NCBI GenBank assembly: GCA_018292915.2
Contig: JACVVK020000005.1
Location: forward strand, 4,822,001-4,886,000
Reading direction: 5' to 3'
DNA length: 64,000 bases
From: Batillaria attramentaria
Lineage: Eukaryota > Mollusca > Gastropoda > Batillariidae
Positions 24,447-36,000 of this stretch are shown piece after piece; the first letter of the stretch is position 1, and each line of letters opens with the position of its first letter. Under the pieces are notes generated by a model that searched no databases, was not told where the DNA came from, and worked only from the letters and a program-made list of their open reading frames with translations. The position numbers were made by a program, and so were the translations under genes.

Positions 24447-25250
24447 TTACTCCTCAGAATTAACCTTCGGCACGACTTGTTCTAGCTGACAGAGGCGCTG
24501 TGACCTTGACCGCATAACCAGAACGCCGTCGTCCTCAGCATACAAAGATGACTCCTGGTCGTTGGAGACCTCGTCACTTCCTAGGGTCGATTGTGATGAT
24601 GACGTTTCTGGTACACAATGTTCGTCGTCATGCTCCGTTGAGTGGCTGCTTGTGACAGAATCTGAGCTGTCTGCGTCGTCGTCAGTCGTGTCGCTGGGGA
24701 TCACCAGTACGTCATTTTCACCAAATGGCCATAAAGTGGAACTGCCTTGACCCGGCAATGCTGATGCATTGTCGTCGCGCGAGTCGCCTGTGCTGGCAGG
24801 CCTGCTACTGGCTGCCTGTGGTGTATTTCGTGGCGAACTGGGATTGCTTCCCGAAGTATTCCAAATGCCCAGCAAGCAGCTTATGTATGGGTTGTGAATG
24901 GTATGCAAATTCTCAGTGTTGGCAGGGGAGTTTGGGGGAACGGGCGCCGCGCTCTGCACGGGTGACCTACGGGACGATGTTTTTGGGGACGCTGGAATGG
25001 AAGTACCACCACGGCTCGCTCCCCTTGATGTCCGAGGGTATCCGGGAGGATTCAGGCAGGCATCGTCGTCCGAGTCATCCAAAGTTTCGTCACAGAGGAG
25101 ACGTTCACAATCACTATCGGTCGAAAGTTTGCTATGGGGATGCCACGGTTTTCTTAACGACCACCTTGTCACACGCTTGACGTCTCTGAACAAAACGGGG
25201 TCAAAACATCCTGGTGCTTCTCTTCTAGTCATTTTCGTCCGGCTGCTCAT
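24447..25250 (-). CDS. Unrecognised 267-aa acidic, Ser-rich protein with two SIM-like motifs
   Basis: I do not recognise this protein. It is a single open frame of 268 codons whose ATG lies 4 nt after a strong acceptor (poly-T, then TTCCAG, at 25255-25265 on the complement), implying an upstream 5' UTR exon. Residues 1-40 are basic with aromatics (CFDPVLFRDVKRVTRWSLRK). Residues 41-65 are acidic and 66-170 rich in Ser/Pro/Arg, with a hydrophobic patch at 121-130 (PYISCLLGIW). VLVI at 181-184 is followed by an Asp/Ser run, and VLVM at 243-246 is preceded by AEDDG; both have the form of SUMO-interacting motifs. No membrane segment or signal peptide is seen. A minus-strand AATAAA lies at 23504-23509. 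The opposite strand is also fairly open, and TTAACCTTCGG inside the last codons resembles a nearby transposon end, so a mobile-element origin is possible. Confidence 0.55.
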   Translation of the reverse strand: MSSRTKMTRREAPGCFDPVLFRDVKRVTRWSLRKPWHPHSKLSTDSDCERLLCDETLDDSDDDACLNPPGYPRTSRGASRGGTSIPASPKTSSRRSPVQSAAPVPPNSPANTENLHTIHNPYISCLLGIWNTSGSNPSSPRNTPQAASSRPASTGDSRDDNASALPGQGSSTLWPFGENDVLVIPSDTTDDDADSSDSVTSSHSTEHDDEHCVPETSSSQSTLGSDEVSNDQESSLYAEDDGVLVMRSRSQRLCQLEQVVPKVNSEE

Positions 25251-25371
25251 CCTCCTGGAAAAAAAAAAATGTTCACATTACTGGGTTACCAGTCTGGTCG
25301 TATCAATGGCCGTCTGTTTTATCACATACAGATAAACATTTAACAAGCCGACGCACAGACGGACTACTCAG
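25251..25371. other. Acceptor-side flank of the 267-codon frame
   Basis: A short non-coding stretch holding the poly-T/CAG acceptor before the 24447-25250 frame on the minus strand. The matching donor and first exon were not found. Confidence 0.4.
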
Positions 25372-25822
25372 TTAACCTTCGGACGACGTCGTGGGTAAAA
25401 AGTTGCACACACATTGCTTTAGATGAACGTATCTCGGTGAATATTTATGTTACACCTTTGAAATTTCAGGACTTTGTCAATAAATGGTTTGACTATGTTC
25501 ATGCCAAAAATTGTGTTTAACTTGTAATTAGCAGAGTAATTAAACAATAAGTTGTGAATTGCCTATATAAAACCATGGGTAATTTGTTTCCCACGATGTA
25601 GGACTAGGAATAAGCTGCAATCTGCCTATATAAAAACCATTGGTAGTTTGTTTCCCACGACGTAGGACTAGCAAATCTGCCTATATAAAAACCATGGGTA
25701 ATTTGTTTCCCACGACGTAGGACTAGGAATAAGTCGAAAAATACCTATTTAAAAACCATGGGTAAGTTGTTTCACACGATGTAGGACTAAGAAGTTTTTT
25801 AGCGACGTAGCCGGAAGGTTAA
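25372..25822. mobile_element. TTAA-bordered miniature element with internal tandem repeats
   Basis: The left border TTAACCTTCGGACGACGTCG and the right border, read on the complement as TTAACCTTCCGGCTACGTCG, form an imperfect inverted repeat beginning with TTAA. That is the target site used by piggyBac-type transposases (established for that superfamily). The 451-bp interior has no transposase. It holds about four copies of a 55-63-bp unit at 25562-25795. Confidence 0.6.
25562..25795. repeat. About four tandem copies of a 55-63-bp unit
   Basis: Each copy starts CCTATATAAAAACCATGGGT (the last has CCTATTTAAAAA) and continues with a 'tttgtttcccacga.gtag' phrase and 'gactag'. Copies start near 25562, 25625, 25680 and 25741. 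The TATATAAA in each copy mimics a TATA box, but no transcript start is evident. Confidence 0.85.
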
Positions 25823-26844
25823 ACACATCATGTTTGTCAGCCTTTGCCTGCGGCCGTATGTATGTTTAACAGTTCCATTTGTTCCTTCTTCACGGTCAGC
25901 AAACCAACACAGTCCATTCAGTTTATATATTTGATTTGACTGGGTCCGGCCAGCTGAGAGACTGGGGCTGCCGGACTAACTCAATGTTGAACACTGAGAA
26001 ACTCAGTGGAAGTGTTCCCGGCGCGGGCCCAGGAGTCTCAGCAAAGACTGACCTTGCCTGGAAACACTGACTGACTGAGAGCCAGCTCTCAGTCTCAAGC
26101 CGCTTGACTCGCAGTTTTAATGTAGTGACTGCGATGCGATGCGGCGCGGGGGGGGGGGGGGGGGGGGGGGTGGGGGGGGGGGGGGGGCATTGGCTGAGCT
26201 CCACTGACTTGCATGATACATCTGCCATCAAGTCTGACAACTGAACCACGTACAACTTGAAATAATCGGTATCTACGCCGGTGACTGAGTGACAACTGAC
26301 CTCACTGACTCAGACAGTAACTAAACGAACGACAGCTCCATAGCCAAAATGAGAGCCTTACAAAATTAATGTAATGGTTATTGGTTGACTCCGTGACTAG
26401 AACAGTCAGTGAGGCTGGGTCGTCAGTGACATACGACTGACACCGGCAGCTCAGTGCGGCAGCGGTACCCGTACGGCGGCCGGGCTTCACTGGTTCTCGA
26501 CTGACGTGACGATCTCACTGACCAGATCTTTTATACATGCACTGATTATCTGTACGTAGTGCAATATAACAGAAACATTTCCTTCTTATCTATCAGCCTT
26601 TTGTGGCCTTCAGTTTAAGAACCCTGTCACATGATTTCAGCCGCTGGGCCCGCGGCCAGCAGACGCATCCGGCTGCATTTTGAAAACTGGCGCCATATTG
26701 ACTGCTGAAGGGGGCATAAACATTAACTTTTTTTTTACATTTTGTGTCGATGTTTATATGGCGATTATATTTTCTGTGCTCTATGAATATCTTTGAAAAA
26801 AATAATAAATTAGTACTTTACGCTAGCATTTTCTCACATGTTTT
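25823..26844. other. Intergenic upstream of CLASRP, ACTGA-rich, with G-tract
   Basis: No coding exon was recognised. About 20 ACTGA/TCAGT pentamers fall between 25950 and 26620. A run of almost 40 G with one T break lies at about 26149-26187. Long readings rich in proline on the complement come from this G-tract and are not genes. Confidence 0.6.
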
Positions 26845-26862
26845 CAAGTCTCGCGAGACTTG
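26845..26862. promoter_or_regulatory. CGCG palindrome promoter element (TCTCGCGAGA)
   Basis: The 18-bp perfect palindrome CAAGTCTCGCGAGACTTG contains TCTCGCGAGA (26849-26858). In vertebrates this CpG-promoter element is bound by BANP and related factors and lies close to the start sites of housekeeping genes. It is about 80 bp upstream of the first CLASRP donor, so it probably marks the CLASRP promoter. Confidence 0.65.
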
Positions 26863-26941
26863 CGAATCTGCAAATGGCTGCCGTCTGAGACGGCAGACGA
26901 CGTATGAATTGAATTCTCTACTTGTTCGGATTACGCTGCAG
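26863..26941 (+). other. CLASRP: Predicted non-coding first exon of CLASRP
   Basis: The stretch ends in a strong donor (GCTGCAG|GTGAGA, exon end 26941). The next acceptor, at 27354, leads after 19 nt to the CLASRP ATG. The start point is not fixed by sequence; it was chosen from the CGCG element just upstream. A short hairpin (GCCGTCTGAGACGGC, 26880-26894) lies in it. Confidence 0.5.
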
Positions 26942-27373
26942 GTGAGACTGCATCACCTTAATCAACGTCTTGCAAACTAGGTGACTCATTTGACCTTCTT
27001 ACGGTGTGCTCCGATGCGCATTTTCATCATAATTTTTACTTTCTTGCCTTTATACATTGGTGACCGGCAGCCTTTCTCCCTTCGAAGCGTTTCCCCGTGG
27101 TTCTCTGTGCTTCAGACTTCGTCCAAGTCAAAACGATATGTTGCAGTAGCAGTACTCTCGCTTTAAATTCTTTTCATTGTGTTGTAAACTGTAATGAGGA
27201 GTACAATCTGTTGCCACATAAAGAAACTTGCTTGCCCATGCATTGGGAATGGGTGGGTTTGTCAAAGGCAGAAGTCGGGAGTAAAGTGAAGATAAAACTG
27301 ACCCAATTTTACCTTAGATGCCTACATTAAATAATTGCTCTTATGAATTTACAGGCACTTCACAGCCATCAAG

Positions 27374-30045
27374 ATGTGGCACGAAGCAAGGAGGCAAGAA
27401 CGCAAAATCCGCGGGTTGATGGTTGACTACAAAAGAAGGGCTGATCGCAGGAAAGAATTTTATGAAAAAATAGTGAGTGCATTTTTGTTGTTCAACTTGT
27501 TGTTGTTGGTACAAAGTTCTCATGTATACATGAATGTGTAACTGGAACTCCAGGGTCCGGTACATGCAGGCAGGAAGGCAAAACACTGCGGTCGCTATGA
27601 CATAAATTTATTTCAGGAAAACAAAATACACGCAGAGTAGAAGGTAAAGCAGAAATCAGTGTGCAGTGACTTGCAACATGGCTGAGACAGCGACTGTCCA
27701 GTGAAGCGTGGGTAGTGGCTATTTAAGGAAATGACGCATGCGGGCGCAGCCAAAGAGAAAGCACCCTTTCTGGGCCTAGTTGAGGGGGGGCAAATTAGCG
27801 GCTGAGAGGGGGAGCTTTGAATCGCCTGAAACTACTACAGTTTACAGGATAACTCTGGGTTAAGCGACGTTGGAGATATTTGACACTAAATGGACACAAA
27901 CATAGCTAATTGGCACATGCGCCATCATGGATACAAAACACTGTACGTGCGCAGCTAGTGTACTTCCAGTGAACAAAGGCTGTTGCGCAAAGCTGGCCGG
28001 AGAACAAAGGGTAGTGAGTGAGAGGCTGAAACCACTAAGCTACATATGTTTATAGACTGATAAAGCCGCAGTAGACACGTTTTTTAAAGCAAAATATCAA
28101 AAATATTAACTTTATTTTCAGAAACAAGATCCTACTCAGTTTCTTCGAGTGTATGGGCGACCATGTAAAATCAACTTCGACCCAGCAGTTGCACTGGCAG
28201 CAGAAAGTCCGCAGAGCATGTAAGATTTATCTTTTTTGTTTTGTCCACTTTCTCTTTCTCTTGTGCTGATTGCGATTAGAGTAGCGAAGCAAAAGGCTCT
28301 GAATATTTTTATTATGTCAAACACAAAGATTTCAGCAGCAAAACTTATTACAAACACATTACATGTGTGATTGTGTTTGTGTGTGATTTCAGGAGTAATA
28401 CATTGGAGATCACATATTTATGATGTACTTTCTGTTACTCTTTCATTTCAGGATGCCATGGCAGGGTGACACATCAAACATGATCGACAGGTTTGATGTA
28501 CGAGCTCATCTTGATATCATTCCTGAGACACCCTCTGCAAAAGTTCCAGAGTAAGTTGCCTCTGCTTCCAGTCGCATACTTAGCTTGTTTAAACATGGGA
28601 ATAGGTTCGTGCCAAAACATCTCAGGTTATTTCTGTTCTTTTGATCATCGTATGTCATGCACTTTTGTAAACCTCTGATTGTTTTGTTGGTTTTTGGTTG
28701 TCACTTGATCACCTGGTAAAAACAGAGCAAGAGAAAAGAAGGCACGGCAAGTTGCTGACCTGCATGATGTTTTAACTTTCATTTCAGGCTAAGCAAAGAT
28801 GAAGAACAGGAGGAACGAATTTGCAACTATGAGCGATACAGAACCCTGGTGGAAAATGAGGCATCTGGATGTAAGGGTTATTTTGAAATAAGAGAAATTT
28901 GTACAGTATTTTACTTATTTTTAGTGAAAATGGTGGAGACATAAAAAAAAAGGACATGGATTTTCAGAGATAGAGCAGATCTAACAGAAGAGTGGAGTCA
29001 GTTTGTTACTTTGTATGTGTATGAGGTGTTTCAGGTGTTTAAATTTGCATTGAAGAAAATTTGGTAAAGGCATGTGTAGGTAAAGCCAGGCGCATCACTG
29101 TTTTGTTTGGAGGAATCATGAATAGTACCGCTCCTCTATTCCCTTGAAGTGCACGAGTTAAAGTGTAATGCTGTGTTTTGTTTGGAGGAATCATGAATAG
29201 TACCGCTCCTCTATTCCCTTGAAGTGCACGAGTTAAAGTGTAATGCTGTGTTTTGTTTAGGAGGAATCATGAATAGTACCGCTCCTCTATTCCCTTGAAG
29301 TGCACGAGTTAAAGTGTAATGCTGTGTTTTGTTTAGAGGAATCATGAATAGTACCGCTCCTCTATTCCCTTGAAGTGCACGAGTTAAAGTGTAATGCTGT
29401 GTTTTGTTTGGAGGAATCATGAATAGTACCGCTCCTCTATTCCCTTGAAGTGCACGAGTTAAAGTGTAATGCTGTGTTTTGTTTGGAGGAATCATGAATA
29501 GTACCGCTCCTCTATTCCCTTGAAGTGCACGAGTTAAAGTGTAATGCTGTGTTTTGTTTAGAGGAATCATGAATAGTACCGCTCCTCTATTCCCTTGAAG
29601 TGCACGAGTTAAAGTGTAATGCTGTGTTTTGTTTTGGTACCATTTCCAGTGTCGGAAGAACAGTGTCTCTATGAGATTTACATTGATGAGCAGTTTGGTT
29701 CCCCAACAAAACAGGCAGAAGATGAGAAAAAGAAGTAAGTGCTATTGTATTTATTTGCGATTATTTTTAGAAGCAAATATTTAGTTTGACTCTCTGGACT
29801 GATTAAAAAATGACAAGACAGTATTGCTAAAGCAGATTTTCTATTTTAACTTAAATTTAAAAGCACCTGAGTCTTTATTATGAAGTGCTGGGTTGTAAAC
29901 AATTTTTTTATTTTATTTTGTATTATTGTTATTTTTCTCATGGTGACCTCATTCTTTCCTGTGAAATACTGGGTTGCAAACAATATTTTCTGTTATTGTT
30001 CGTTTGTAATGTCCTGATTAGTTTCAGATATATCCTTCGAATCAG

Positions 30046-30097
<52 letters not shown>

Positions 30098-33000
30098 TTT
30101 GCCAGAATTTTAAGCGTGCATTTTAAATTTGAAACTTATTTTTAAGGAATGCCGACAAGAAGGTTGCAATAGGGTACACATATGAAGACAGTACCCCGGC
30201 TGAACCAAAAGAAAAGAAAGAAGGCAGTAGTGATGACGATGATGATGATGACGATGATGATGAAGAGAGCAGTGATACAGATGTTGAAACTGCTGATTTG
30301 GGTAAGTTGAAGGAAAAAAGTTGTTTGCTGTGTGCTAAAATGTCAAGTTCCTGGTTCTCTTTAAAAAGATTTGGACCTGGTCTGTAAGTTTGTTTTGTTA
30401 TTGGTGTGTCTTCCTTATTTTAGGTTAGGTGTCAGCTGTCATTTTTATTCTTGTTTTTTTTTGTGTTTTTAATGATAGATGTCGTAAGTTCTGTTATGTG
30501 TGTTACGTGTAGTTAAATGTGAATCGTGCAGGTTACTTTGAAGTTTAAAACTTTAGAACTTAAAAACTTACTTTAAAACTGAAAAAAAAAAATTTGATTT
30601 CCAAGAAGTTTTTATACATGACCAATAATTTTTTCCCTTCATCACCAGATGTGACACTGGATGTAGACACTTTGACCATAGACCAGGAGAAAGAGATCAA
30701 CTCTTTTGCACATCACTATGGCATGAAAGAGGAAGATTTTGTAAGGTAAATCAATGTGCTGTATTCTGAATTTTGTTTTTAAATCTCCTTACTAACATGC
30801 CATCTACATTTTCCAAGTGTTTTTTGTTGGTAGGAATAGCTGGATAGCTCATCGAGCAAGTCTTTGGCTTGTATCTGTAGAATGTTCAGCTAGGGTCTTA
30901 GTAGAAGTTTGTGTTGGTACTGATTCGTGACACAGTTATGTGTAACTGTGAGCCCTCTGCATTGACTACAAGTACATGTGCAATTGCTTAAATACCTCTT
31001 TGTGTATCTTTTTCAGCATGTTGCGTAAAGATAAAGAGGAATTGGAGGCGTTGAAGCATGCCAAGCAAATCGAAGAAGAGAAGGCACAATTCTCTGTGAG
31101 TGCTGTGAAGTCATGCTCTGTACCAATACTACCATTTGATGATGTAGAACTTCAGGAACATGTGACGGATCATGAGCAAACTAAGCTAAAAACTAAAGTC
31201 GCTTTGAACTGTTTTTAACGAGGCAACAAAAAGGGTTGCCGGGTGCTTGGGCAGTACTGTGGGCAGCTTCATACCATAGTAGCGCAGACATATTTTGTTT
31301 TTTTGTACATAGAAATGAACAGTTTGAATATTGCCATTACCTTTTTTTTTTTTAAAAACAACTGCTATCTTCATGTTATTCAGGGACGAAAGTCTAGACG
31401 GGAAAGGCGAGCATTTAAGGAGAAACAACTTCGGGGCCGCAGGATAAGCCCACCCAGGTGAGACAGGTCTCATCACCTCGGATGTGTGATGCAAGCTGAT
31501 AGAAAAAGTTATCTCTACCATGTGTTACTGCATTACTGCAGGTGTTGATGCTGTTAACTCTTTGACGACGGAGCGCAATGTCTGACACACGATTTCCTAT
31601 AGGAAATCGTGTGTCAGAAATTGCGCTCCGTCGTCAAAGAGTTAAATTTAAAAGTGTCACTTTTACTCACAAAGGAAGGCCTGTTATTTAATTCCCCCCC
31701 CCCCCCCTTTTTATGGTGTGTAATTTTAAAAAAAAAGTAAAAGAAAAGAAGTATTGATATAAATAAGGAGTCAGCATTTCTGATAAATACAAAGGATGTT
31801 GGGGTGGAATTGTGAGTGATTGTTTTTGTGGGTGGCATGTTGCTGTGCTCTTTTACTACATTACTTTATAAGTAGTCTGGTTTGCTACTCAAAGGTAGAT
31901 GTTCTTTGGAATATTGTCAGTAAGGGTGTGACAAACATGGCTTGACAGCTTACAATACCCAAGATTCCTGTGAAACAAGTGTGAGAGACACTCCTGGTGG
32001 GTGGCGATGTTTGTTTATAATATAAATTTACAGGACAGACAGTCATGTAAATAATGTAAAGGACGTACATTCTAGCTTGAAGAAAAGGAAGCAAAACTGA
32101 CTGCAAGTGGAAGTATAAACAACTAGAAGCAACAGAATTTTAGAAAAACACGAACCACTTATCCTATAAGACCCATTTCACAGTCAACACGTCAACGTTT
32201 CGGCAACGTTTCTCAGGACAAACAAAAACCAAGAAAAAATTTAAATCATTTTGTTTTGTTTGTCCTGATAAAGGCACAATGCCGAAATGTTGGCGTGTTG
32301 ACTGTAAAATGTGTCTTGTAAGTGGTTCATATTTTTATTTTTTTGTTGCTTCTAGGCTGAGTTTGAGTACTGACTCTGCTAGACATGAAAAAGCTGAAGG
32401 ATAGCTGCGTTTCTTGAGCAGCGTGAAAAGCTGGAAAACCTGTCACACCCATGCTGAAGCTTTATTTTTCCTGTCTTTTCCTGTATCTATCAAGCAGCCT
32501 GTTGCCAATCATGTGCCTTGACCTGGCAGGTGATTGTTGCCTGAAGTATTGAGCATCATGGTTTGTTACTGCAGTACTACCCATTCTCTCTGGCGTGAGA
32601 ACAGTCGTGTACATGTTAAAACTCACTCTTGAGTGATCCACTTTTTATAGCGCTAGGAACTGCAACGAAAGCATGGTTTTAGGCCTCTGAAAGTGTTTGG
32701 TTTTGACATGCTATTGAATGACAGGTGGAGATTTATTTTAAAATCTTGTTTCCATTGCTCTCGGTGCTAGAGGAAGTGTACAACACTTTCTCTATTTTTT
32801 ATGTACTTTGCAAATTTATTTGATAAAGGTCTTGTTTTGGGGTGCTTTTTTTTTTTTTTTTGGCTTTGTTTGAAACTTGTGAACAGTAGTTGTTTTGAAA
32901 TTTGTTGTTAGTTTCGATGCTGCATGCCATATGCTTGAAATGCATGTTCTTGTGTCTGTCTTTTGCAGTTATGCAGCAAGAAGCAGCCCAAAGTATGAAC

Positions 33001-36000
33001 CATACAGACGGTATGTGGATTTTGCTGGTCATTTTAATGCTCGTCATTAGGCCAAAAAAACAACAACTTTTTTTTTTTTTTTTTTGGCCTTACTTTTCAG
33101 TGAATTTGGGATTCATCTCCCACAGTGGTTTTGTTGAGCACAAGTGAATTTTAATAAAATGTGACAGTGGAGGGCACATGTATGTTACTTGGTATGGCAT
33201 TCAGTAGTGTAGCCAGTGATCATGCTGGGGGGGGGGGGGGGGTGGGGGGGGGGGAGAATTGAGAAACAAAAAGAATGCAGTTTTCAAGAGTTGGTTTTGT
33301 TTTATTCCCACCGGTGCATTTGACTGACAGGACTTTTTTTCTGGTGTTTCCATTTCAAGTTGGCAATTTACTGGCTGTAGCTGGTTAGTGCGTTTACTGT
33401 GTAGCCTAAACTTTTATCCGTGCTGACGTTTTTTGCTGGGTGAACTGCATGTAGGTGATATTTGCAGAGAGATGTTATGGGCTGCTTCAGTGTGTTGAAC
33501 TCCATGTAAGTGATATTTGCAGAGAGATGTTATGGGCTACTTCAGTGTGTTCTTACTTGATCCTGTACTGTTACAGGTCCTCTTCAAGGTCACGGTCAAG
33601 GTCACCGGACAACGAAGGCCAGGTCAAGTTCATCACCAGTTTTGGCGCTGAGAGCGATGAGGAGGGGGCGGCCGTTCAGGGCCCTGCCCTGCCCCCCACG
33701 GGTAGTGGTGCCAGATCCGACCCCTCTGCCACGTTCACGACTCAAAATCTGACTCAAACAGGCACCCCTCATGGTCGGTGTTTATTTCTGCTGCTCTTGT
33801 CCCTACAGCTCACAGACACACGTTCACCAGCGTTTCTAGCCGTGCTGGCTTGTGAGACAGTTTAGGCTGTTGTCGAATCAACTGGGTCGGAATCTCATGG
33901 TTCTTTGGTCTTCGCTGTGTACTTATGTGCACCCAGGGCCGCATCTTGTCTTGAAGCCAGTCCCTTTTGGCTGTTATGTTTGCTATCTTGTGATGTGCAG
34001 AAGGGTTTTAGTGACCACAGAAACCAGAGAGAGAGAGAGAAAACTCACTTTTGTTTGTACCATTTGTGTGTTGTTTTCTGTCATTCCCTGACAAAAAAAA
34101 ATATACTTGGCTCAGGGCTGGGGTTGAGACTGACAACAGGAGAAAAAACAGAGCCACTGTAATGATTCTGAAAGAGAATTTAAGCCAAGTCAAAAAATTT
34201 AAGTGAATTGGGTCCTTCCTTTTCTAGAAGATACAGTATTGTTCACCCCACCATTTGAAGTGCAAGATGACTGAAGTAACTTGGCAAGACCTTGTAATAC
34301 CAAGGAGTATATTCACTGGAGCTGGCCATATGATATAAAAGCCAGCACTTCAAATGAACTTGCTGTAGAGGTCATTCTTTCCACACTAGTTGTAATCTCC
34401 CTTCCCTCAATCCCCCACCCCATCCCACCCCTACAGTGAGATTTTTTTTTTCTTTTCCTTTTTATCCCTGGAGGAATATTTACACCGAGCTGCCCGTCCT
34501 TGTCCTCCAGCATCATAGTTTATGCATATTCAAGCAACTCCAATTTCTGCCTCCCAACAGATGCCTGCTGCATTTCTTCTTTTGTCTGCCGTTTTTCTAG
34601 AACTGTTTTGTGTTTGTTTCAGGAGAACCAAGAGCCGCCCTTCAAACCTCAGGAAAAAGTCCAGGTCGCGGTCTAAGTCAAGGTCACGGTCCAGGTCACC
34701 AAGGTCATCACTGAGTAGAGGCAGGAATCGTTCAGGGCGATACAGGTCAAGGTCCCGTTCACGTTCTAGGTCCAGAACAAGGTCGTGGGACCGGAGAAGA
34801 CGAGATTCCAGAGAGAGGCAGTTTCGGTATGCACCACCGCGGGCTGGCAGGTATAACAGGGACAGAATACCTTCATGGTCAAGGTCTCGCCCCCAGAGGG
34901 ATCGATCCAGGTCAAGGTCAAGAGGGTACAGAAGGGCAAGGTCACGCAGCCCTCCAACTAAGTCAAAGAGCCCAGCAGCTCGATCACGCAGCCGCTCCTC
35001 AAGGTCCAACTCTAGTTCCCGGTCCCGGTCAAGAAGTTCAGGGTCCAAGTCATCGTCCCAGTCACGATCAAGGTCAAGGGGCCCTCGCTCTGCCTCAAAA
35101 TCTCGAAGCAAAGAAAGGTAAGTTTCCCCCCCCAACTGTACATGTTGTGTGCTCAGACTTAAGGTGTTTGTTTACAGTTGTAATCATCAGTATCAAATTG
35201 GAGCAGGCTGCCGTTGAATTTTAGCATGAATAGTCGAAGTGCCATGCAGTGGCAAGGACAGCCACATTTTCTGTTTTGTTGTTGTTGTTGTTGTTTTTTC
35301 GTGTCTCAGTTTGCTTCACCAACAGTTAGTAATGCAGGTAATAGCTTCATCGTCAGTAGTCTGCTGTCATCAGAAACAGGGCCCGAGCAACATGGGTTTG
35401 TTTAGTGCTTATACCCTTTTTCCAGGTCACCGTAGTATATGCAGGGCTTTTGTCAACAGGTCCATGTCCACAAGTCCCAATCACAAGCCGCCACAGGTCA
35501 TCAAGCGGTATCGCCGAGACAGCCTGTCGTCTCGTTCCAGCGCATCAGATGAGGAGGAGGATGCCAGTTCTGGGATTAGTGCTGCCAAGAGTGCAACTTC
35601 CAGCACATCCAGAAATAGGTATTTACCATCTTTGTCTGTTCATCCATCACAGATGATCTCACTAAACTTGGCTGTTTTGTTAATCATTGTCATGTCTGCA
35701 CTTATCAGCGCAAACAAATCTGTGATATCATTTATCAGTATGTACAAGGGTGGGGAGGGGGGGGGGGATGAAGGTTGCGTATACAGTCATCTATCATGAT
35801 ACATGTATACCATATGGGACTATCTAAGTACAATTTTTACTTACATGTCAGTACTTATTTTACTTTTGGGTGCTGGGAGAAGCCACTGTAAAATGCCTTT
35901 AAATTGCTAAAATTTGTTTTCTTAGGGTGGGGGTGCTGCCAGCCAGATCCCCCTTCCCCCAGCAGGGTGCTGTCCCTGTACCCCAGCATGGATTTCAGTT

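Noticed and set aside
24725..25335. Plus-strand frames of 151 and 145 codons opposite the 267-codon frame
   Set aside because: They are shorter, overlap each other in two frames and lack splice context. The minus frame has an acceptor directly before its ATG.
26095..26295. Proline-rich minus-strand frames
   Set aside because: They are produced by the long G-tract at about 26149-26187.
29211..29570. Repetitive 119-codon minus-strand frame, and the thought of a CRISPR-like array
   Set aside because: The 75-bp units are contiguous with no unique spacers, in a eukaryotic intron. The frame stays open because 75 is a multiple of three.
34530..35135. 201-codon frame on the minus strand (Leu/Asp/Arg-rich)
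   Set aside because: It is the mirror of the CLASRP RS exon. Arg-Ser codons read backwards give Leu/Asp-type codons, and it has no splice or start context.
35400..35430. Alternative acceptor TTTTTCCAG at 35425 for the CLASRP exon
   Set aside because: Joining there gives an immediate in-frame stop (TCA CCG TAG). The acceptor at 35459 restores the RS frame.
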